DNA from: Arthrobacter sp. PvP023
GTDB lineage: Bacteria; Actinomycetota; Actinomycetes; Actinomycetales; Micrococcaceae
Reading direction: 5' to 3'
DNA length: 64,000 nucleotides
Assembly: GCF_017832975.1 (NCBI RefSeq)
Contig: NZ_JAFIBI010000001.1
Span: 558,001-622,000 of the forward strand
Shown here: positions 55,101 through 63,014 of the stretch, one piece after another
Position numbering within the stretch: the stretch's first letter is position 1
Layout: each line of letters begins with the position of its first letter
Notes under the pieces: generated by a model
What the model saw: the letters and a program-made list of their open reading frames with translations, nothing else
Told to the model about the DNA's origin: nothing
Database searches by the model: none
Program-made: the position numbers and the translations under genes

Positions 55101-55701
55101 CAACCCCGGCGTCCGCCGCGTGTTGGGTGCTGCGAAGGGCTCCCTGGACGCTTCCGCCGTAGAAGCCCTGGAGCGTGCCCTGGCCTCGGACGCCCTTGCC
55201 TGGGCCGATGAGTTCGGCACCGCCAAGGATGTCTCAGGACTCAGCGCGGAGCGGAACATCTTCCGCTACCGCTCCCTGCCGGTAACGGTCCGCCTCTCCG
55301 AAGGCGAACCGCTCGCGGCCCTGATCAGGACAGTAGCCGCCGGTGTCCTGGCAGATTCGGCACTGACGGTTTCCACCGCCGTCGAACTCCCCGCCCCGGT
55401 GCTGGCGGCGCTCACTGCGCTGGACATCACCGTCACGGTGGAGGACGACGCCGCATGGCTGGCCTCCGCAGCGAGGCTCGCCGACGCCGGAAAACTGTCC
55501 GGCGGCCGGATCCGGCTCCTCGGCGGCGACGCGAAGGCGCTGGCTGAAGCCACCGGCGGACGGCCGGACCTGGCCATCTACGCCCACCCGGTCACCGAAG
55601 CCGGCCGCGTGGAATTGCTCCCGTTCCTGCACGAGCAGGCTGTCAGCATCACCGCGCACCGGTTCGGAACGCCCAACCACCTCTCGGACAGCCTGATCTA
55701 A
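52162..55701 (+). CDS. putA: Bifunctional proline dehydrogenase / glutamate-semialdehyde dehydrogenase
   Basis: An 1179-residue enzyme (type B PutA size) that converts proline to glutamate. The FAD-dependent PRODH barrel occupies about residues 130-470 (VDYVSIKVSSTV, FINLDMEEYKDLDMT, VLQAYLPDA, RVVKGANLPME, VAGHNLFDIAF). The P5C dehydrogenase spans about 530-1010 with FPVAIPAGSTLAALAAGSAV and catalytic Cys in HAGQKCSAAS. The rest is a C-terminal domain with the family end GTPNHLSDSLI. There is no N-terminal ribbon-helix-helix, so this PutA does not regulate itself. GTG 52153 is an alternative start. A GC-rich terminator follows. Confidence 0.96.
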   Translation: MTHISTEPGVLAGKTVTESAPAGGSHVPEAQALAGEAIGLVRHWLTEAAKVPVDASAEQLAGVLKDPNGLDFTVGFVDGVVRPEDLHVAARNLAALAPKVPAFLPWYMRSAVRLGGTMAPVLPQVVIPVARKVLREMVGHLIVDATDAKLGPAIAKIRKDGIKLNVNLLGEAVLGEHEASRRLEGTHTLLARPDVDYVSIKVSSTVAPHSAWAFDEAVEHVVEKLTPLFTRAASFASGGQKAKFINLDMEEYKDLDMTIAVFTRILDKPEFKDLEAGIVLQAYLPDALAAMIRLQDWAAERRANGGAAIKVRVVKGANLPMEQVESSLHDWPLATWGSKQDSDTNYKRVINYSLHPDRIKNIRIGVAGHNLFDIAFAWLLAKQRGVESGIEFEMLLGMAQGQAEAVKKDVGSLLLYTPVVHPAEFDVAIAYLIRRLEEGASQDNFMSAVFELSENEVLFEREKQRFLASLAELDDEVPGPNRRQNRSLPAEPMPHDSFENTPDTDPSLPANRDWGRAILERVPSSTLGNASVEAATITDAETLNTVIATAVEKGKAWGALSGAERAAVLHRAGDILEARRADLLEVMASETGKTIDQGDPEVSEAVDFAHYYAESARKLDDVDGATFVPANLTVVTPPWNFPVAIPAGSTLAALAAGSAVVIKPAKQARRSGAVMIEALWEAGVPRDVLTMVQLGERELGQQLISHPAVDRVILTGGYETAELFRSFRKDLPLLAETSGKNAIIVTPSADLDLAAKDVAYSAFGHAGQKCSAASLVILVGSVATSKRFHNQLIDAVTSLKVGYPEDPASQMGPIIEPANGKLLNALTTLGEGENWAVEPRKLDETGRLWSPGVRYGVRRGSYFHLTEFFGPVLGVMTAETLEDAIAIQNQVEYGLTAGLHSLSTEEVGLWLDSIQAGNLYVNRGITGAIVQRQPFGGWKKSAVGAGTKAGGPNYLAGLGDWVSKASTAGGADGSPKAAVTNPGVRRVLGAAKGSLDASAVEALERALASDALAWADEFGTAKDVSGLSAERNIFRYRSLPVTVRLSEGEPLAALIRTVAAGVLADSALTVSTAVELPAPVLAALTALDITVTVEDDAAWLASAARLADAGKLSGGRIRLLGGDAKALAEATGGRPDLAIYAHPVTEAGRVELLPFLHEQAVSITAHRFGTPNHLSDSLI

Positions 55702-55760
55702 GGGGCTCGTCTAAGGGGCTCGGGGCCGCCCCGTCCGGGCGGGGTCCAGCCAGAAAAAAG

Positions 55761-55800
55761 TCGCCGCCGGCAGGCACCCTCGGGTGCCTGCCGGCGGCGA
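55761..55800. terminator. Bidirectional terminator between putA and the zinc-ribbon gene
   Basis: A perfect 19-bp stem TCGCCGCCGGCAGGCACCC / GGGTGCCTGCCGGCGGCGA with a 2-nt top. AAAAAA directly precedes it, giving a T-run on the minus strand. Strong intrinsic terminator for the minus gene and, by position, also for putA. Confidence 0.9.
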
Positions 55801-55849
55801 TTTACGTTTGCTGACGTGAAGCTGTGCAGGTGAACGGCAGGAGCCGTTG

Positions 55850-56227
55850 CTAGCCCAGATACCAGCCGGGCGGCACCCACGAGGCCGGCACAGAGTGTGC
55901 CGAAAATTCTTCGCATCCCGTGCAGAAGTATGTGACTTCACCCGGCTTCCGGAGCGTGCCGTCGTGCCGGAACTTTGCCGGGACAAACGTCTCCAGGTAG
56001 ATGAATTCATCCGTCCCGCAGCGTTCGCAGTAGGGGCTGCCTACAAACTCGGTGTCCACCAGGGCGGCGGCGGGATGTGGTTCGCGCTGAACCAGGTCAG
56101 CGTGTGCGCTTGTTTCGTGGTGCACCGGCGTGTTGTGGTGCGTCCCCATGCCCAACGGGCGTACCGTTTTGAGTGAGTGGACTGGATTTGAGACTGAAAG
56201 ATGCGGGTGGTTCGTGGTTGGCGTCAT
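55850..56227 (-). CDS. Small zinc-ribbon protein of unknown function
   Basis: A 125-residue protein. Two CxxC pairs, YCERCGTDEF and YFCTGCEEFSAH, spaced about 37 residues apart, look like a zinc ribbon. The N-terminal half is low-complexity, His-rich (GTHHNTPVHHETSAH). I do not recognise a family; resemblance to short conserved actinobacterial zinc proteins is only general. ATG 56227 is chosen; ATG 56149 would remove the low-complexity part. The AT-rich 56297-56458 upstream region holds no gene I can support. Confidence 0.65.
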   Translation of the reverse strand: MTPTTNHPHLSVSNPVHSLKTVRPLGMGTHHNTPVHHETSAHADLVQREPHPAAALVDTEFVGSPYCERCGTDEFIYLETFVPAKFRHDGTLRKPGEVTYFCTGCEEFSAHSVPASWVPPGWYLG

Positions 56228-56458
56228 AGCATGCCTATCCCGAACTTTGTCCGTCAGGCTCCCCCCAAGGCAACGTGGGCGGACACGGTTCGTCATCGAA
56301 TCGTTGTCAGCGGCTTCTGCTTAACCTTTAACAGAATTCAGCATAATTTACGCACGTAATAACTTCAATCACTTACGTGGAATTACCACTTGCGCGGGGC
56401 CGACTACCTACTTACTTAGTCAGCTCGGGTGGCCTCACCCCCAGGCAGGTAAAAACGC

Positions 56459-57313
56459 CTAGGCGGAGCGCTTAATCGTTCGCCCCACAATCGCCTGGGT
56501 GAGCGCCTCGATTACCTCGGCATTCGCCAGCGGGTTCCGGATCAGCGTGAAGTCGACGTCTCCCACGGGCGGCAGGTCAAAGCGGCGGGTGATGATCTTC
56601 AGGTCGTCCGGTACGAGCGAGGACGGCATCACGGCGACTCCGATTCCTGCCCGTACAGCAGCCAGGACGCCGCTGATCTGCCGGGTGGTGCACGTGATGC
56701 GCCAGGTTCGGCCCCGGGATTCGAGGGAGTCTATGGCGAGCTTCCTGCTGAGGCTGGGCGACGGGTAGGCGATCAGCGGTACGGGGTCCCCGGGCTCCAG
56801 CACCGTCTGTTCCAGGCCCACCCACGCGAAGGCATCGTGCTGGACCACCGTGCCGTCCTTGGCGCCGGCCACCCATTTCACGAAGACCAGGTCGAGCTGC
56901 CCGGCGTTCAGTTTCCGGTAGAGCTGATCGCTCTGGCCCACGGTGAGTTCCAGGTTGATCTGGGGATAGATCTGGCGGAACTCACGGAGGATGCGGGGGA
57001 GCCCGGTGATCGCGAGGTCGTCCGCGGTCCCGAAGCGGAGCCGGCCGCGCATCGCGGACCCGGAGAAATAGCGGGACGCCGCATCGTGGGCCGCAAGGAT
57101 GGTCCGCGCGAAGCCGGCCATGGCATCGCCGTTGTCCGTCAGCCGCACGTCCCTGGTATCCCGGGCAATCAGGACCCGTTTGGCCGCGGCTTCCAGCTTG
57201 CGCACATGCTGGCTGACCGTGGGCTGGGCCAGCCCCAGCCGCTCCGCCGCCTTGGTGAAGCTGAGGGTCTCGGCGACCGCCAAAAAGGAGCGGAGCTGGG
57301 CGGGTTCAAACAT
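56459..57313 (-). CDS. LysR-family regulator (divergent to MFS exporter)
   Basis: A 284-residue LTTR. HTH at residues about 3-60 (LRSFLAVAETLSFTKAAERLGLAQPTVSQHVRKLE) is canonical. The effector domain runs from residue 85. I chose ATG 57313 because GCAGGAGTGCC is a good ribosome site and the upstream 39 residues are not LysR-like. It is divergent from the MFS gene; the shared 132-bp spacer contains a classical T-N11-A box. Confidence 0.93.
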   Translation of the reverse strand: MFEPAQLRSFLAVAETLSFTKAAERLGLAQPTVSQHVRKLEAAAKRVLIARDTRDVRLTDNGDAMAGFARTILAAHDAASRYFSGSAMRGRLRFGTADDLAITGLPRILREFRQIYPQINLELTVGQSDQLYRKLNAGQLDLVFVKWVAGAKDGTVVQHDAFAWVGLEQTVLEPGDPVPLIAYPSPSLSRKLAIDSLESRGRTWRITCTTRQISGVLAAVRAGIGVAVMPSSLVPDDLKIITRRFDLPPVGDVDFTLIRNPLANAEVIEALTQAIVGRTIKRSA

Positions 57314-57340
57314 GGCACTCCTGCGGGCTGGCGAAGCACT

Positions 57341-57355
57341 ATTGCGGTTCGCAAT
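57341..57355. promoter_or_regulatory. LysR box (T-N11-A) in LysR-MFS spacer
   Basis: ATTGCGGTTCGCAAT is a 15-bp dyad, ATTGCG-GTT-CGCAAT, holding the T-N11-A signature of LTTR operators (T57342, A57354). It lies 28-42 bp before the LysR start and 91-105 bp before the MFS start. The regulator at 56459-57313 is the expected ligand. Confidence 0.75.
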
Positions 57356-57445
57356 GTTAGTTATAGGAACAATACGCTTCCATAATCTCTTGGGGCCACC
57401 ATAGCGTGGACGTATCCCGCCCGCCCGCATCTTTGAGGATTCCCT

Positions 57446-58966
57446 GTGGCACCCCCTCCGCCTTCCACGGCAACCGTCAGCCAGCCCGTCATCGATTCCG
57501 CCGCATCCCCGCCACCCCAGACCGCACCGCAGGCCCCGTCACCGCGCCCGCAGGACGTCACCCAGCCGATCGCCGTCGTCAGCGAACGTCTGCCCTGGCG
57601 CCACACCTTCATCTCCCTCCGCGTCCCCAACTTCCGCATTTTTGCCATCGGACACTTCATCGCGGTGATTGCGCTCTGGATGCAACGGATCGCGCAGGAC
57701 TGGCTGGTGCTGCAGCTTTCCGGCTCCGTCACGGCGGTCGGCATCACCGTGGCGCTGCAGTTCATGCCGTCGCTGGTGCTGGGGCCGTGGGGCGGGATGA
57801 TGGCGGACAGGTTCCCCAAGCGTAAGATCCTCATCCTCTGCCAGTCGGTTGCCGCAGTCCTTGCCGCCGCCCTTGCCATCCTGGCGCTGAGCCAGGGCAT
57901 CGAGGTGTGGCACGTCTACGCGATCGCACTGGTCCTGGGGCTGGTCACCGTGCTGGACCAGCCGGCTCGGCAGGTCTTCGTCAACGAACTCGTGGGCCCC
58001 ACGTACCTGCGCAACGCAATCAGCGTGAACTCCACGACCTTCCAGCTGGGCGGCCTGATCGGCCCCGCACTAGCAGGGCTCCTGCTCACCGCGGTAGGTG
58101 CCGGCTGGGCCTTCGCGGCCAATGCCGTGGCATGCTGTTCCACCGTGGCTATGCTGCTGCTCCTGCGCAAGGACCAGTTGTTCATCACCGCGCCTGCGCC
58201 GAAGCGCAAGGGCATGCTCCGGGAGGGGCTGCACTACGCGCTGAGCAAGCCCACCATCTACTGGCCGTGGCTGATGGCAGGGTTCATCGCCGTTTTCGCC
58301 ATGAGCCTGCCGGTACTGCTGGCCGCCTTCGCGGACCACGTGTACGACGCCGGCGCCGGAGGCTACGGCCTGCTGAACGCACTGGTGGCGCTGGGCGCGC
58401 TCGCCGGGGCGGTTACCTCCACCCGCCGCCGGCAGCTGCGGCTGCGGTCGGTGGTGCTGGGCGCCGGAATGTACGGCCTGATGCTCTGCCTCGCGGCCCT
58501 GGCGCCGTCCATGGTGTGGTTCGGCGCCGCCATGGTGCTCTCCGGCTTCTGGTGCCTGATGTTCCTCACCGCGGCCAACCAGCTGGTGCAGATCAGTTCC
58601 AACATGGGAATCCGGGGACGCGTTATGAGCCTCTACATCATGGTGCTGATCGGCGGGCAGGCCATCGGCGGCCCCATGATGGGCTGGATTGCCGAGCACG
58701 TGGACCCGCACACCGCCATCCTGGTTTCCGGCGGGGTGCCGGTCCTGGCAGCGGTGACTGTCGCCGTCGTACTGGCCCGGCGCGGTGAGCTGACCCTCAA
58801 AGTGAACCTCAAGGACCGGCGCCACCTCGTCAGGATAGTCAGCCGGAAGGCAAAGAAGCCGGGGCGCAGGCCCTCAGGGCCTGCGCCCCGGCCGGCTGCT
58901 ACGCGTCCAGAGGGGCGTGCGGGTACTCCGCCTGCCGCTGCTGGAACTGCAGCACGTCCTTGTTGA
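57446..58966 (+). CDS. MFS exporter (EntS-like)
   Basis: A 506-residue membrane protein with 12 expected segments in the 45-450 core. The MFS loop motif is GGMMADRFPKRK between helices 2 and 3, and VLDQPARQVFVNELVG matches the MFS_3/EntS family, which exports siderophores or drugs. The last 60 residues are Pro/Arg/Ala-rich and read through the terminator hairpin of the convergent gene. The coding region overlaps that gene by 68 bp, so the C-terminal tail may be non-conserved. GTG 57446. Probably regulated by the divergent LysR. Confidence 0.88.
   Translation: MAPPPPSTATVSQPVIDSAASPPPQTAPQAPSPRPQDVTQPIAVVSERLPWRHTFISLRVPNFRIFAIGHFIAVIALWMQRIAQDWLVLQLSGSVTAVGITVALQFMPSLVLGPWGGMMADRFPKRKILILCQSVAAVLAAALAILALSQGIEVWHVYAIALVLGLVTVLDQPARQVFVNELVGPTYLRNAISVNSTTFQLGGLIGPALAGLLLTAVGAGWAFAANAVACCSTVAMLLLLRKDQLFITAPAPKRKGMLREGLHYALSKPTIYWPWLMAGFIAVFAMSLPVLLAAFADHVYDAGAGGYGLLNALVALGALAGAVTSTRRRQLRLRSVVLGAGMYGLMLCLAALAPSMVWFGAAMVLSGFWCLMFLTAANQLVQISSNMGIRGRVMSLYIMVLIGGQAIGGPMMGWIAEHVDPHTAILVSGGVPVLAAVTVAVVLARRGELTLKVNLKDRRHLVRIVSRKAKKPGRRPSGPAPRPAATRPEGRAGTPPAAAGTAARPC
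58858..58892. terminator. Terminator hairpin inside the MFS coding tail
   Basis: A perfect 16-bp stem GCCGGGGCGCAGGCCC / GGGCCTGCGCCCCGGC with loop TCA. It begins 7 nt past the stop of the minus gene at 58899 and lies in the coding sequence of the MFS gene, before its stop at 58964-58966. Confidence 0.8.
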
Positions 58967-60059
58967 GGATCTCTCCGTCGCGGATTTCTATGGCGCGGGC
59001 GATCGTCTCGTTTCCGGCCCAGGCCTCGGGGCCGGAGATGACGGTTTCCAGGAAGGGGAGCAGCGCCTCGCTGATCTCCCAGCTGGAGGAGTTCCACAGG
59101 TAGGAGGGACTGTGGTCCACGGCGTAGTAGTCGATGTGGTCGCCCACGGTGAGCATGGGTTCGGCGAACGTGGTGGTTTTCGCCCAGCTGAAGCCCATTC
59201 CCTCGTCGCAGGAGACGTCCACGATCAGGCTGCCGGGACGGAACGCGCTGAGGTCCTCCTCACGCAGGTACGTTAGCGGAGCGTTGGGGTCCTGCAGTGT
59301 GCAGTTGACCACAATGTCGCTCTCGGCCAGGAACGGCGCCAGCGGAACCCTGCCGCGCTCCGTGATGACCTGGCTGAGGAACGGCGCCTGGTCGTCATGG
59401 TCGAACTGGGCGATCCGCACCGAGTGGATGGGCGAGCCGACGGCGGCCACGCCGCGGTTCGTCAGTACCTGGACGTCGTGGATTCCGTGGGCGTTAAGCG
59501 CCGTGACGGCGCCGCGGGCCGTGGCCCCGAAACCGATGACGACGGCGGAGAGCCGCCGGCCGTAGACGCCCGTGGAGCCGGTGAGAGCCAGGGCATGGAT
59601 GACCGAGCAATAGCCGGCCAGTTCGTTGTTCTTGTGGAAGACATGGAGGCCGAAGCCGCCGTCACCCGCCCAGTGGTTCATGGCCTCGAAGGCGATCAGC
59701 GTGAGCTTCTTGTCGATGGCCAGCTGGGTGATGGCGCGGTCCTGGACGCAGTGCGGCCAACCCCAGAGGACCTGGCCGTCGCGGAGTTCCGCCAGGTCCT
59801 CCGGCTGCGGCTTGGGCAGCAGGACGACGTCGGCGTCGGCAATGATCTCGCCGCGGGTGGCAATCCGTCCCACGAGGGAGGCCAGATGGGTGTCCGAAAC
59901 GCCGAACCGTTCACCGTAGCCCTGTTCGAGGATGATGTTCCGCCGCAGCTCGGGTGCGATGCGGTCCAGGTGAAGGGGGTGGAGCGGGAGCCGGCGTTCG
60001 TCAGGTTTGCGCGTGCTGGCGAGGACTCCGAGGCTGAGGTGGTTCGCGGAACCGGTCAC
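58899..60059 (-). CDS. N5-(carboxyethyl)ornithine synthase-like / alanine dehydrogenase family
   Basis: A 386-residue NAD(P)-dependent enzyme. The N-terminal AlaDh_PNT domain holds LGVLASTRKPDERRLPLHP, and the C-terminal NAD domain holds the VVIGFGATARGAV nucleotide motif and the segment VYGRRLSAV. This composition is that of N5-(1-carboxyethyl)-L-ornithine synthase, which couples pyruvate and ornithine reductively, more than alanine dehydrogenase, judged by FEAMNHW and the lack of the AlDH MxxxAG block. GTG 60059 overlaps the stop of the 49-residue gene (GTGA), so the two are translationally coupled. Substrate is tentative. Confidence 0.8.
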   Translation of the reverse strand: MTGSANHLSLGVLASTRKPDERRLPLHPLHLDRIAPELRRNIILEQGYGERFGVSDTHLASLVGRIATRGEIIADADVVLLPKPQPEDLAELRDGQVLWGWPHCVQDRAITQLAIDKKLTLIAFEAMNHWAGDGGFGLHVFHKNNELAGYCSVIHALALTGSTGVYGRRLSAVVIGFGATARGAVTALNAHGIHDVQVLTNRGVAAVGSPIHSVRIAQFDHDDQAPFLSQVITERGRVPLAPFLAESDIVVNCTLQDPNAPLTYLREEDLSAFRPGSLIVDVSCDEGMGFSWAKTTTFAEPMLTVGDHIDYYAVDHSPSYLWNSSSWEISEALLPFLETVISGPEAWAGNETIARAIEIRDGEILNKDVLQFQQRQAEYPHAPLDA

Positions 60060-60205
60060 TTCTTTTTGGGGCTCGCTGCCTTGGTGGCGGTTGCCTTGTC
60101 GAGGGAGCTCGGCGGCGCTGCCGCGGCCCTCTTGTCGGCACGTTTTTCCTTGATGGATTTGCCGGATTTCGCGGATGCTGCTTGACGCGGGGACTTGCCA
60201 GCCAT
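60056..60205 (-). CDS. 49-residue lysine/alanine-rich basic protein
   Basis: A 49-residue protein beginning MAGKSPRQAASAKSGKSI and ending KAASPKKK. AGGAG lies 7 nt before ATG 60205, a good ribosome site. Its stop overlaps the next GTG start. The composition (K, A, S) resembles nucleic-acid-binding histone-like tails. Small proteins of this type occur widely in Arthrobacter-type genomes as hypotheticals; function unknown. It is too short for standard length cut-offs but has clear start, ribosome site and coupling. Confidence 0.75.
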   Translation of the reverse strand: MAGKSPRQAASAKSGKSIKEKRADKRAAAAPPSSLDKATATKAASPKKK

Positions 60206-60283
60206 GATTGCTCCTGTAGCGGAACCGAAGGGGTTCCTGACTTCTGACGATACAGGTAGCCGCCTAATGCCCGGCGGAAGGAT

Positions 60284-60357
60284 TGGAGCGGCTGACGGGA
60301 ATCGAACCCGCGTATCAAGCTTGGGAAGCTAGCGCTCTACCATTGAGCTACAGCCGC
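60284..60357 (-). tRNA. tRNA-Gly, anticodon CCC
   Basis: Folded by hand on the minus strand: acceptor GCGGCTG/CAGCCGC, D arm GCTC-AATGGTA-GAGC, anticodon arm CTAGC-TTCCCAA-GCTTG, variable loop ATAC, T arm GCGGG-TTCGATT-CCCGT, discriminator T and encoded CCA. Anticodon is CCC, placed between U33 and A37. One mismatch (T-T) occurs in the anticodon stem. Isolated gene between the small basic protein and the SRPBCC gene. Confidence 0.93.
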
Positions 60358-60623
60358 AGAGGGACCAGCCACATACCTCGGCCAAGTCCCGGTTGCGTCA
60401 ACCGGATTTACTTTACCCCAGCCGCGCGCACTCCCAGAACAGGGACACGACCGCCAGGCGGCAGCACCCTTTCGATAACGCTTTGGTCCTTTCGATAACT
60501 GTTCGGTTAAGGCACGGCCGCGGCCGCTCCGGAGCCGTCCAGGCTGACTATCCTGTTGGGGTTAGCTGCAGTATCAGGGGAACGGGCTACGCAAGAAAGC
60601 TGTCCGACAATCAAGGGATCCCC

Positions 60624-61070
60624 GTGGCATTTGCAGAGTACGAGGTCGTCGTGGAACGCGATGCCATGACCGTGTACCACTTCCTGCAGGACGGGCTGAA
60701 CCTTCCCTCATGGCGGGAAGGGATCCGGACCATTGAATTGCGTTCAGGTGCGGTGGGCGCGTGCGGCGCGGTCTACCAGCAGACCCTCGCCGGCCCCGCG
60801 GGCCGCCCCATTGCCGCCGACTTCCAGATCACCCAGCTCCGGCCGGGCGCCGAGATCCAGTTCCAAGTGGTCGCCGGGCCGGCCCGCCCGCACGGCGGCT
60901 ACTACCTGAGCACCGAGGGAACAAAGACCCGGGTCAGGTTCGCCCTGGAGTCGCGACCCAAGGGCCTGGCCGGGCTGATGGACTTCATGATCCAACGGAC
61001 CATGAAGTCTGAAGTCGCGCAGTTGGAACGCCTTAAGGAAGTCCTCGAAGCCCGGCCCGTGGAGCCGTAA
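60624..61070 (+). CDS. SRPBCC-family (START-like) protein
   Basis: A 148-residue single-domain protein. The N-terminal FAEYEVVVERDAMTVYHFLQDG has the typical first strand and helix; RTIELRSGAVGACGAVYQQTL and GPARPHGGYYLST build the sheet, and MDFMIQRTMKSEVAQLERLKEVLEA is the long C-terminal helix. The cavity fold binds hydrophobic ligands (polyketide cyclase/dehydrase type). GTG 60624 follows AAGGGATCCCC; the 77-residue in-frame extension upstream is not protein-like. The 60361-60623 region shows no other gene. Confidence 0.85.
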   Translation: MAFAEYEVVVERDAMTVYHFLQDGLNLPSWREGIRTIELRSGAVGACGAVYQQTLAGPAGRPIAADFQITQLRPGAEIQFQVVAGPARPHGGYYLSTEGTKTRVRFALESRPKGLAGLMDFMIQRTMKSEVAQLERLKEVLEARPVEP

Positions 61071-61091
61071 CCCGCGCGCAGGGCGAGGCCG

Positions 61092-62912
61092 CTATTGCGC
61101 GAGGCGCTGTCCCGCCCACGTTCCGGGGGTGGACGACGGCGACGCCAGGCTTCCCGTGCTGAGGTCCCAATACTGCACTACATCGCCGGCTCGTCGAAGG
61201 GCCAGCCCCGTTGAGTTCAGGCCCGTGACATCCCGCAGCGGACGGATGGCTGTAACGTCCGACCATCCGCTGGCCACCACCGCCCGGGCTTCGGTTCGCG
61301 GTACCGGCGCGCCCGAGCCGCGGAAGAGGCGGACGTACCCGTCCGACTGCCGGGCCAACAGGTCCTGGAAGCCGTCGCCGTCGTAATCCACCATTGCCAG
61401 CCGGTTCGCTGACACGCCTGACGCCATCAGGCTCCGCTCCACCAGGTCCGCTTTCCCGCGGTTCGGGTACAACCAGAGGTTCCCGGAGCTGTCCAGCGCC
61501 ACCAGCTGCGGGAGCCGGTTGTTGGCGCACCACGCCCCCACCGCCAAGGTCATTCCGGCCCACCCGGACTTGCCCAATGTCACGCTTGGAAGGAACCCGC
61601 CGCCCGCCGAGCCTGCGTGCAGCGTGACCCTTCCATCAGTCCACTGGGCCATGACGTCAAAGACGCCGTCCCGGTCCCAGTCCGTGACAAAGAGTTCCTT
61701 GGCGGAGCCGAATCCGGTCCCGATGACCTGTTGCGCGCCGTATTGCCGGTTCCCCAGGGACGGACGGTTGATGAGTTCGCCGGATGCGTTCACCGAGACG
61801 AGGTCACCGGGACCCTTGATGGCGGCTGCCGCCAGGTCCGCCGTCGGCGGCATGTGCCGCACCATCGGATCGCACACGCTGGCGGGCGGTGGGGGCATCG
61901 CCGTGCTGCCGCCCGGGCTGCTGGTGGTTCCCGCAGGCAGCGTGCCGTATCCGAAGAAGTCCACCACGCCCCACATGGTGTAGCGGTTGGGCGTGGTCTG
62001 CCAGTTGCCGTCCGTGAAGGTGATCCCGATCCCCATCACGTTGAAGCGCGGGTCCTTCAGGATTGCGTTGTGGGCGGGCGAGCCCTTCCACCACTCCACA
62101 AGCTGTGCTGCGTCGCGGTCCCAGCGGACGGCAATGACCTCGCCGGCGCCGTTGGTGGGGCTGAGGGCCCGCGAATCGGTCCAGAAGCTGGAGCGGTGCT
62201 CGATCACTTCCCTGGACGCGATGCTGTCGGACCACTCCTGGGCCATGGCGGCCACTGTGGCGTGGTACTTCACGGCGGGCAGTCCGAACGAAGCGCGGTA
62301 GCTGTTGATGGCGTTGAACACCGCCAGGATCTGGGACGACGCGTCGTCCCGGACCAGGGCCTGCGTGGTCAGTGATTCGGTCCGGAGGGCTTCGGTGCCT
62401 GTCGTGGGTGCAGGCTGGGTCTGCGGCCCGGCCGGGGTGAGGGCCGCGAGATCGGCGTCGGTTGCGGACAACGGGGGAATGGACGCCGGCTCGGGCGGGG
62501 AGTCCGTTGATGACAGAGGCTGAGTGTCGGTGGAGAGTGCGCCGACGCCGCCGCCTGCGTCGGTCGTTCCTGAGGTATCGGCCAAAGCGGCAGTTGTGCC
62601 GCCCGGGTCCACTGCCGTGATGTCCGGGTCCACGGCGGGGATGAGGCGCCGCCCCGGCGCGTCATCCGCAGTGCCCGTGCCGCCGTCGTACACGAACGAC
62701 GGCGGGCCGAGGGCAACGCTCTGCGCCTGCCGGGCCGCCACGGAGGACACATCGGGTTCCGGGCTTGAGGAAGGTCCCCCCAGCTGGCCGGCCGCAGGCG
62801 GTATGAGCGCCAGTGCGCAGATCATGGCTGCCAGTGTCCGTGCCGAAATCTTCCTCAAGCCAACCCCAGATCCGTCGGTGCCGCCTCCATCAGTGGGGAG
62901 TGCAACCGTCAC
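61092..62912 (-). CDS. Secreted CAP-domain protein with FG-GAP repeats
   Basis: A 606-residue exported protein. The signal segment KISARTLAAMICALALIPPAAG lies at about residues 21-42, followed by a Thr/Ser/Pro/Asp-rich linker to about 190. A CAP (SCP-like) domain follows: AVFNAINSYRASFGLPAVKY, EWSDSIASREVIEHRS, GAGEVIAV and WWKGSPAHNAILKDPRF, with the His/Glu tetrad. The rest holds FG-GAP/VCBS-type calcium-binding propeller repeats: VTDWDRDGVFDVMAQW and VDYDGDGFQDLLARQS. Possibly a cell-surface protein. GTG 62912 is the most distal start; TTG near 62858 is possible, leaving the signal peptide intact. Confidence 0.85.
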   Translation of the reverse strand: MTVALPTDGGGTDGSGVGLRKISARTLAAMICALALIPPAAGQLGGPSSSPEPDVSSVAARQAQSVALGPPSFVYDGGTGTADDAPGRRLIPAVDPDITAVDPGGTTAALADTSGTTDAGGGVGALSTDTQPLSSTDSPPEPASIPPLSATDADLAALTPAGPQTQPAPTTGTEALRTESLTTQALVRDDASSQILAVFNAINSYRASFGLPAVKYHATVAAMAQEWSDSIASREVIEHRSSFWTDSRALSPTNGAGEVIAVRWDRDAAQLVEWWKGSPAHNAILKDPRFNVMGIGITFTDGNWQTTPNRYTMWGVVDFFGYGTLPAGTTSSPGGSTAMPPPPASVCDPMVRHMPPTADLAAAAIKGPGDLVSVNASGELINRPSLGNRQYGAQQVIGTGFGSAKELFVTDWDRDGVFDVMAQWTDGRVTLHAGSAGGGFLPSVTLGKSGWAGMTLAVGAWCANNRLPQLVALDSSGNLWLYPNRGKADLVERSLMASGVSANRLAMVDYDGDGFQDLLARQSDGYVRLFRGSGAPVPRTEARAVVASGWSDVTAIRPLRDVTGLNSTGLALRRAGDVVQYWDLSTGSLASPSSTPGTWAGQRLAQ

Positions 62913-63014
62913 AGCCGCAACATCAGACTCATCCTGTATCGGAGATGACGTTCCTTATCAGCAGTAACAGTAACCCCGGACAACGGGCTCGGCAATGGTG
63001 CGGTATTTTTGAGT

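Noticed and set aside
60284..60357. Reading the tRNA anticodon as TCC
   Set aside because: That placement would put a C at position 37 and break the stem; the CCC placement has U33 and a purine at 37.
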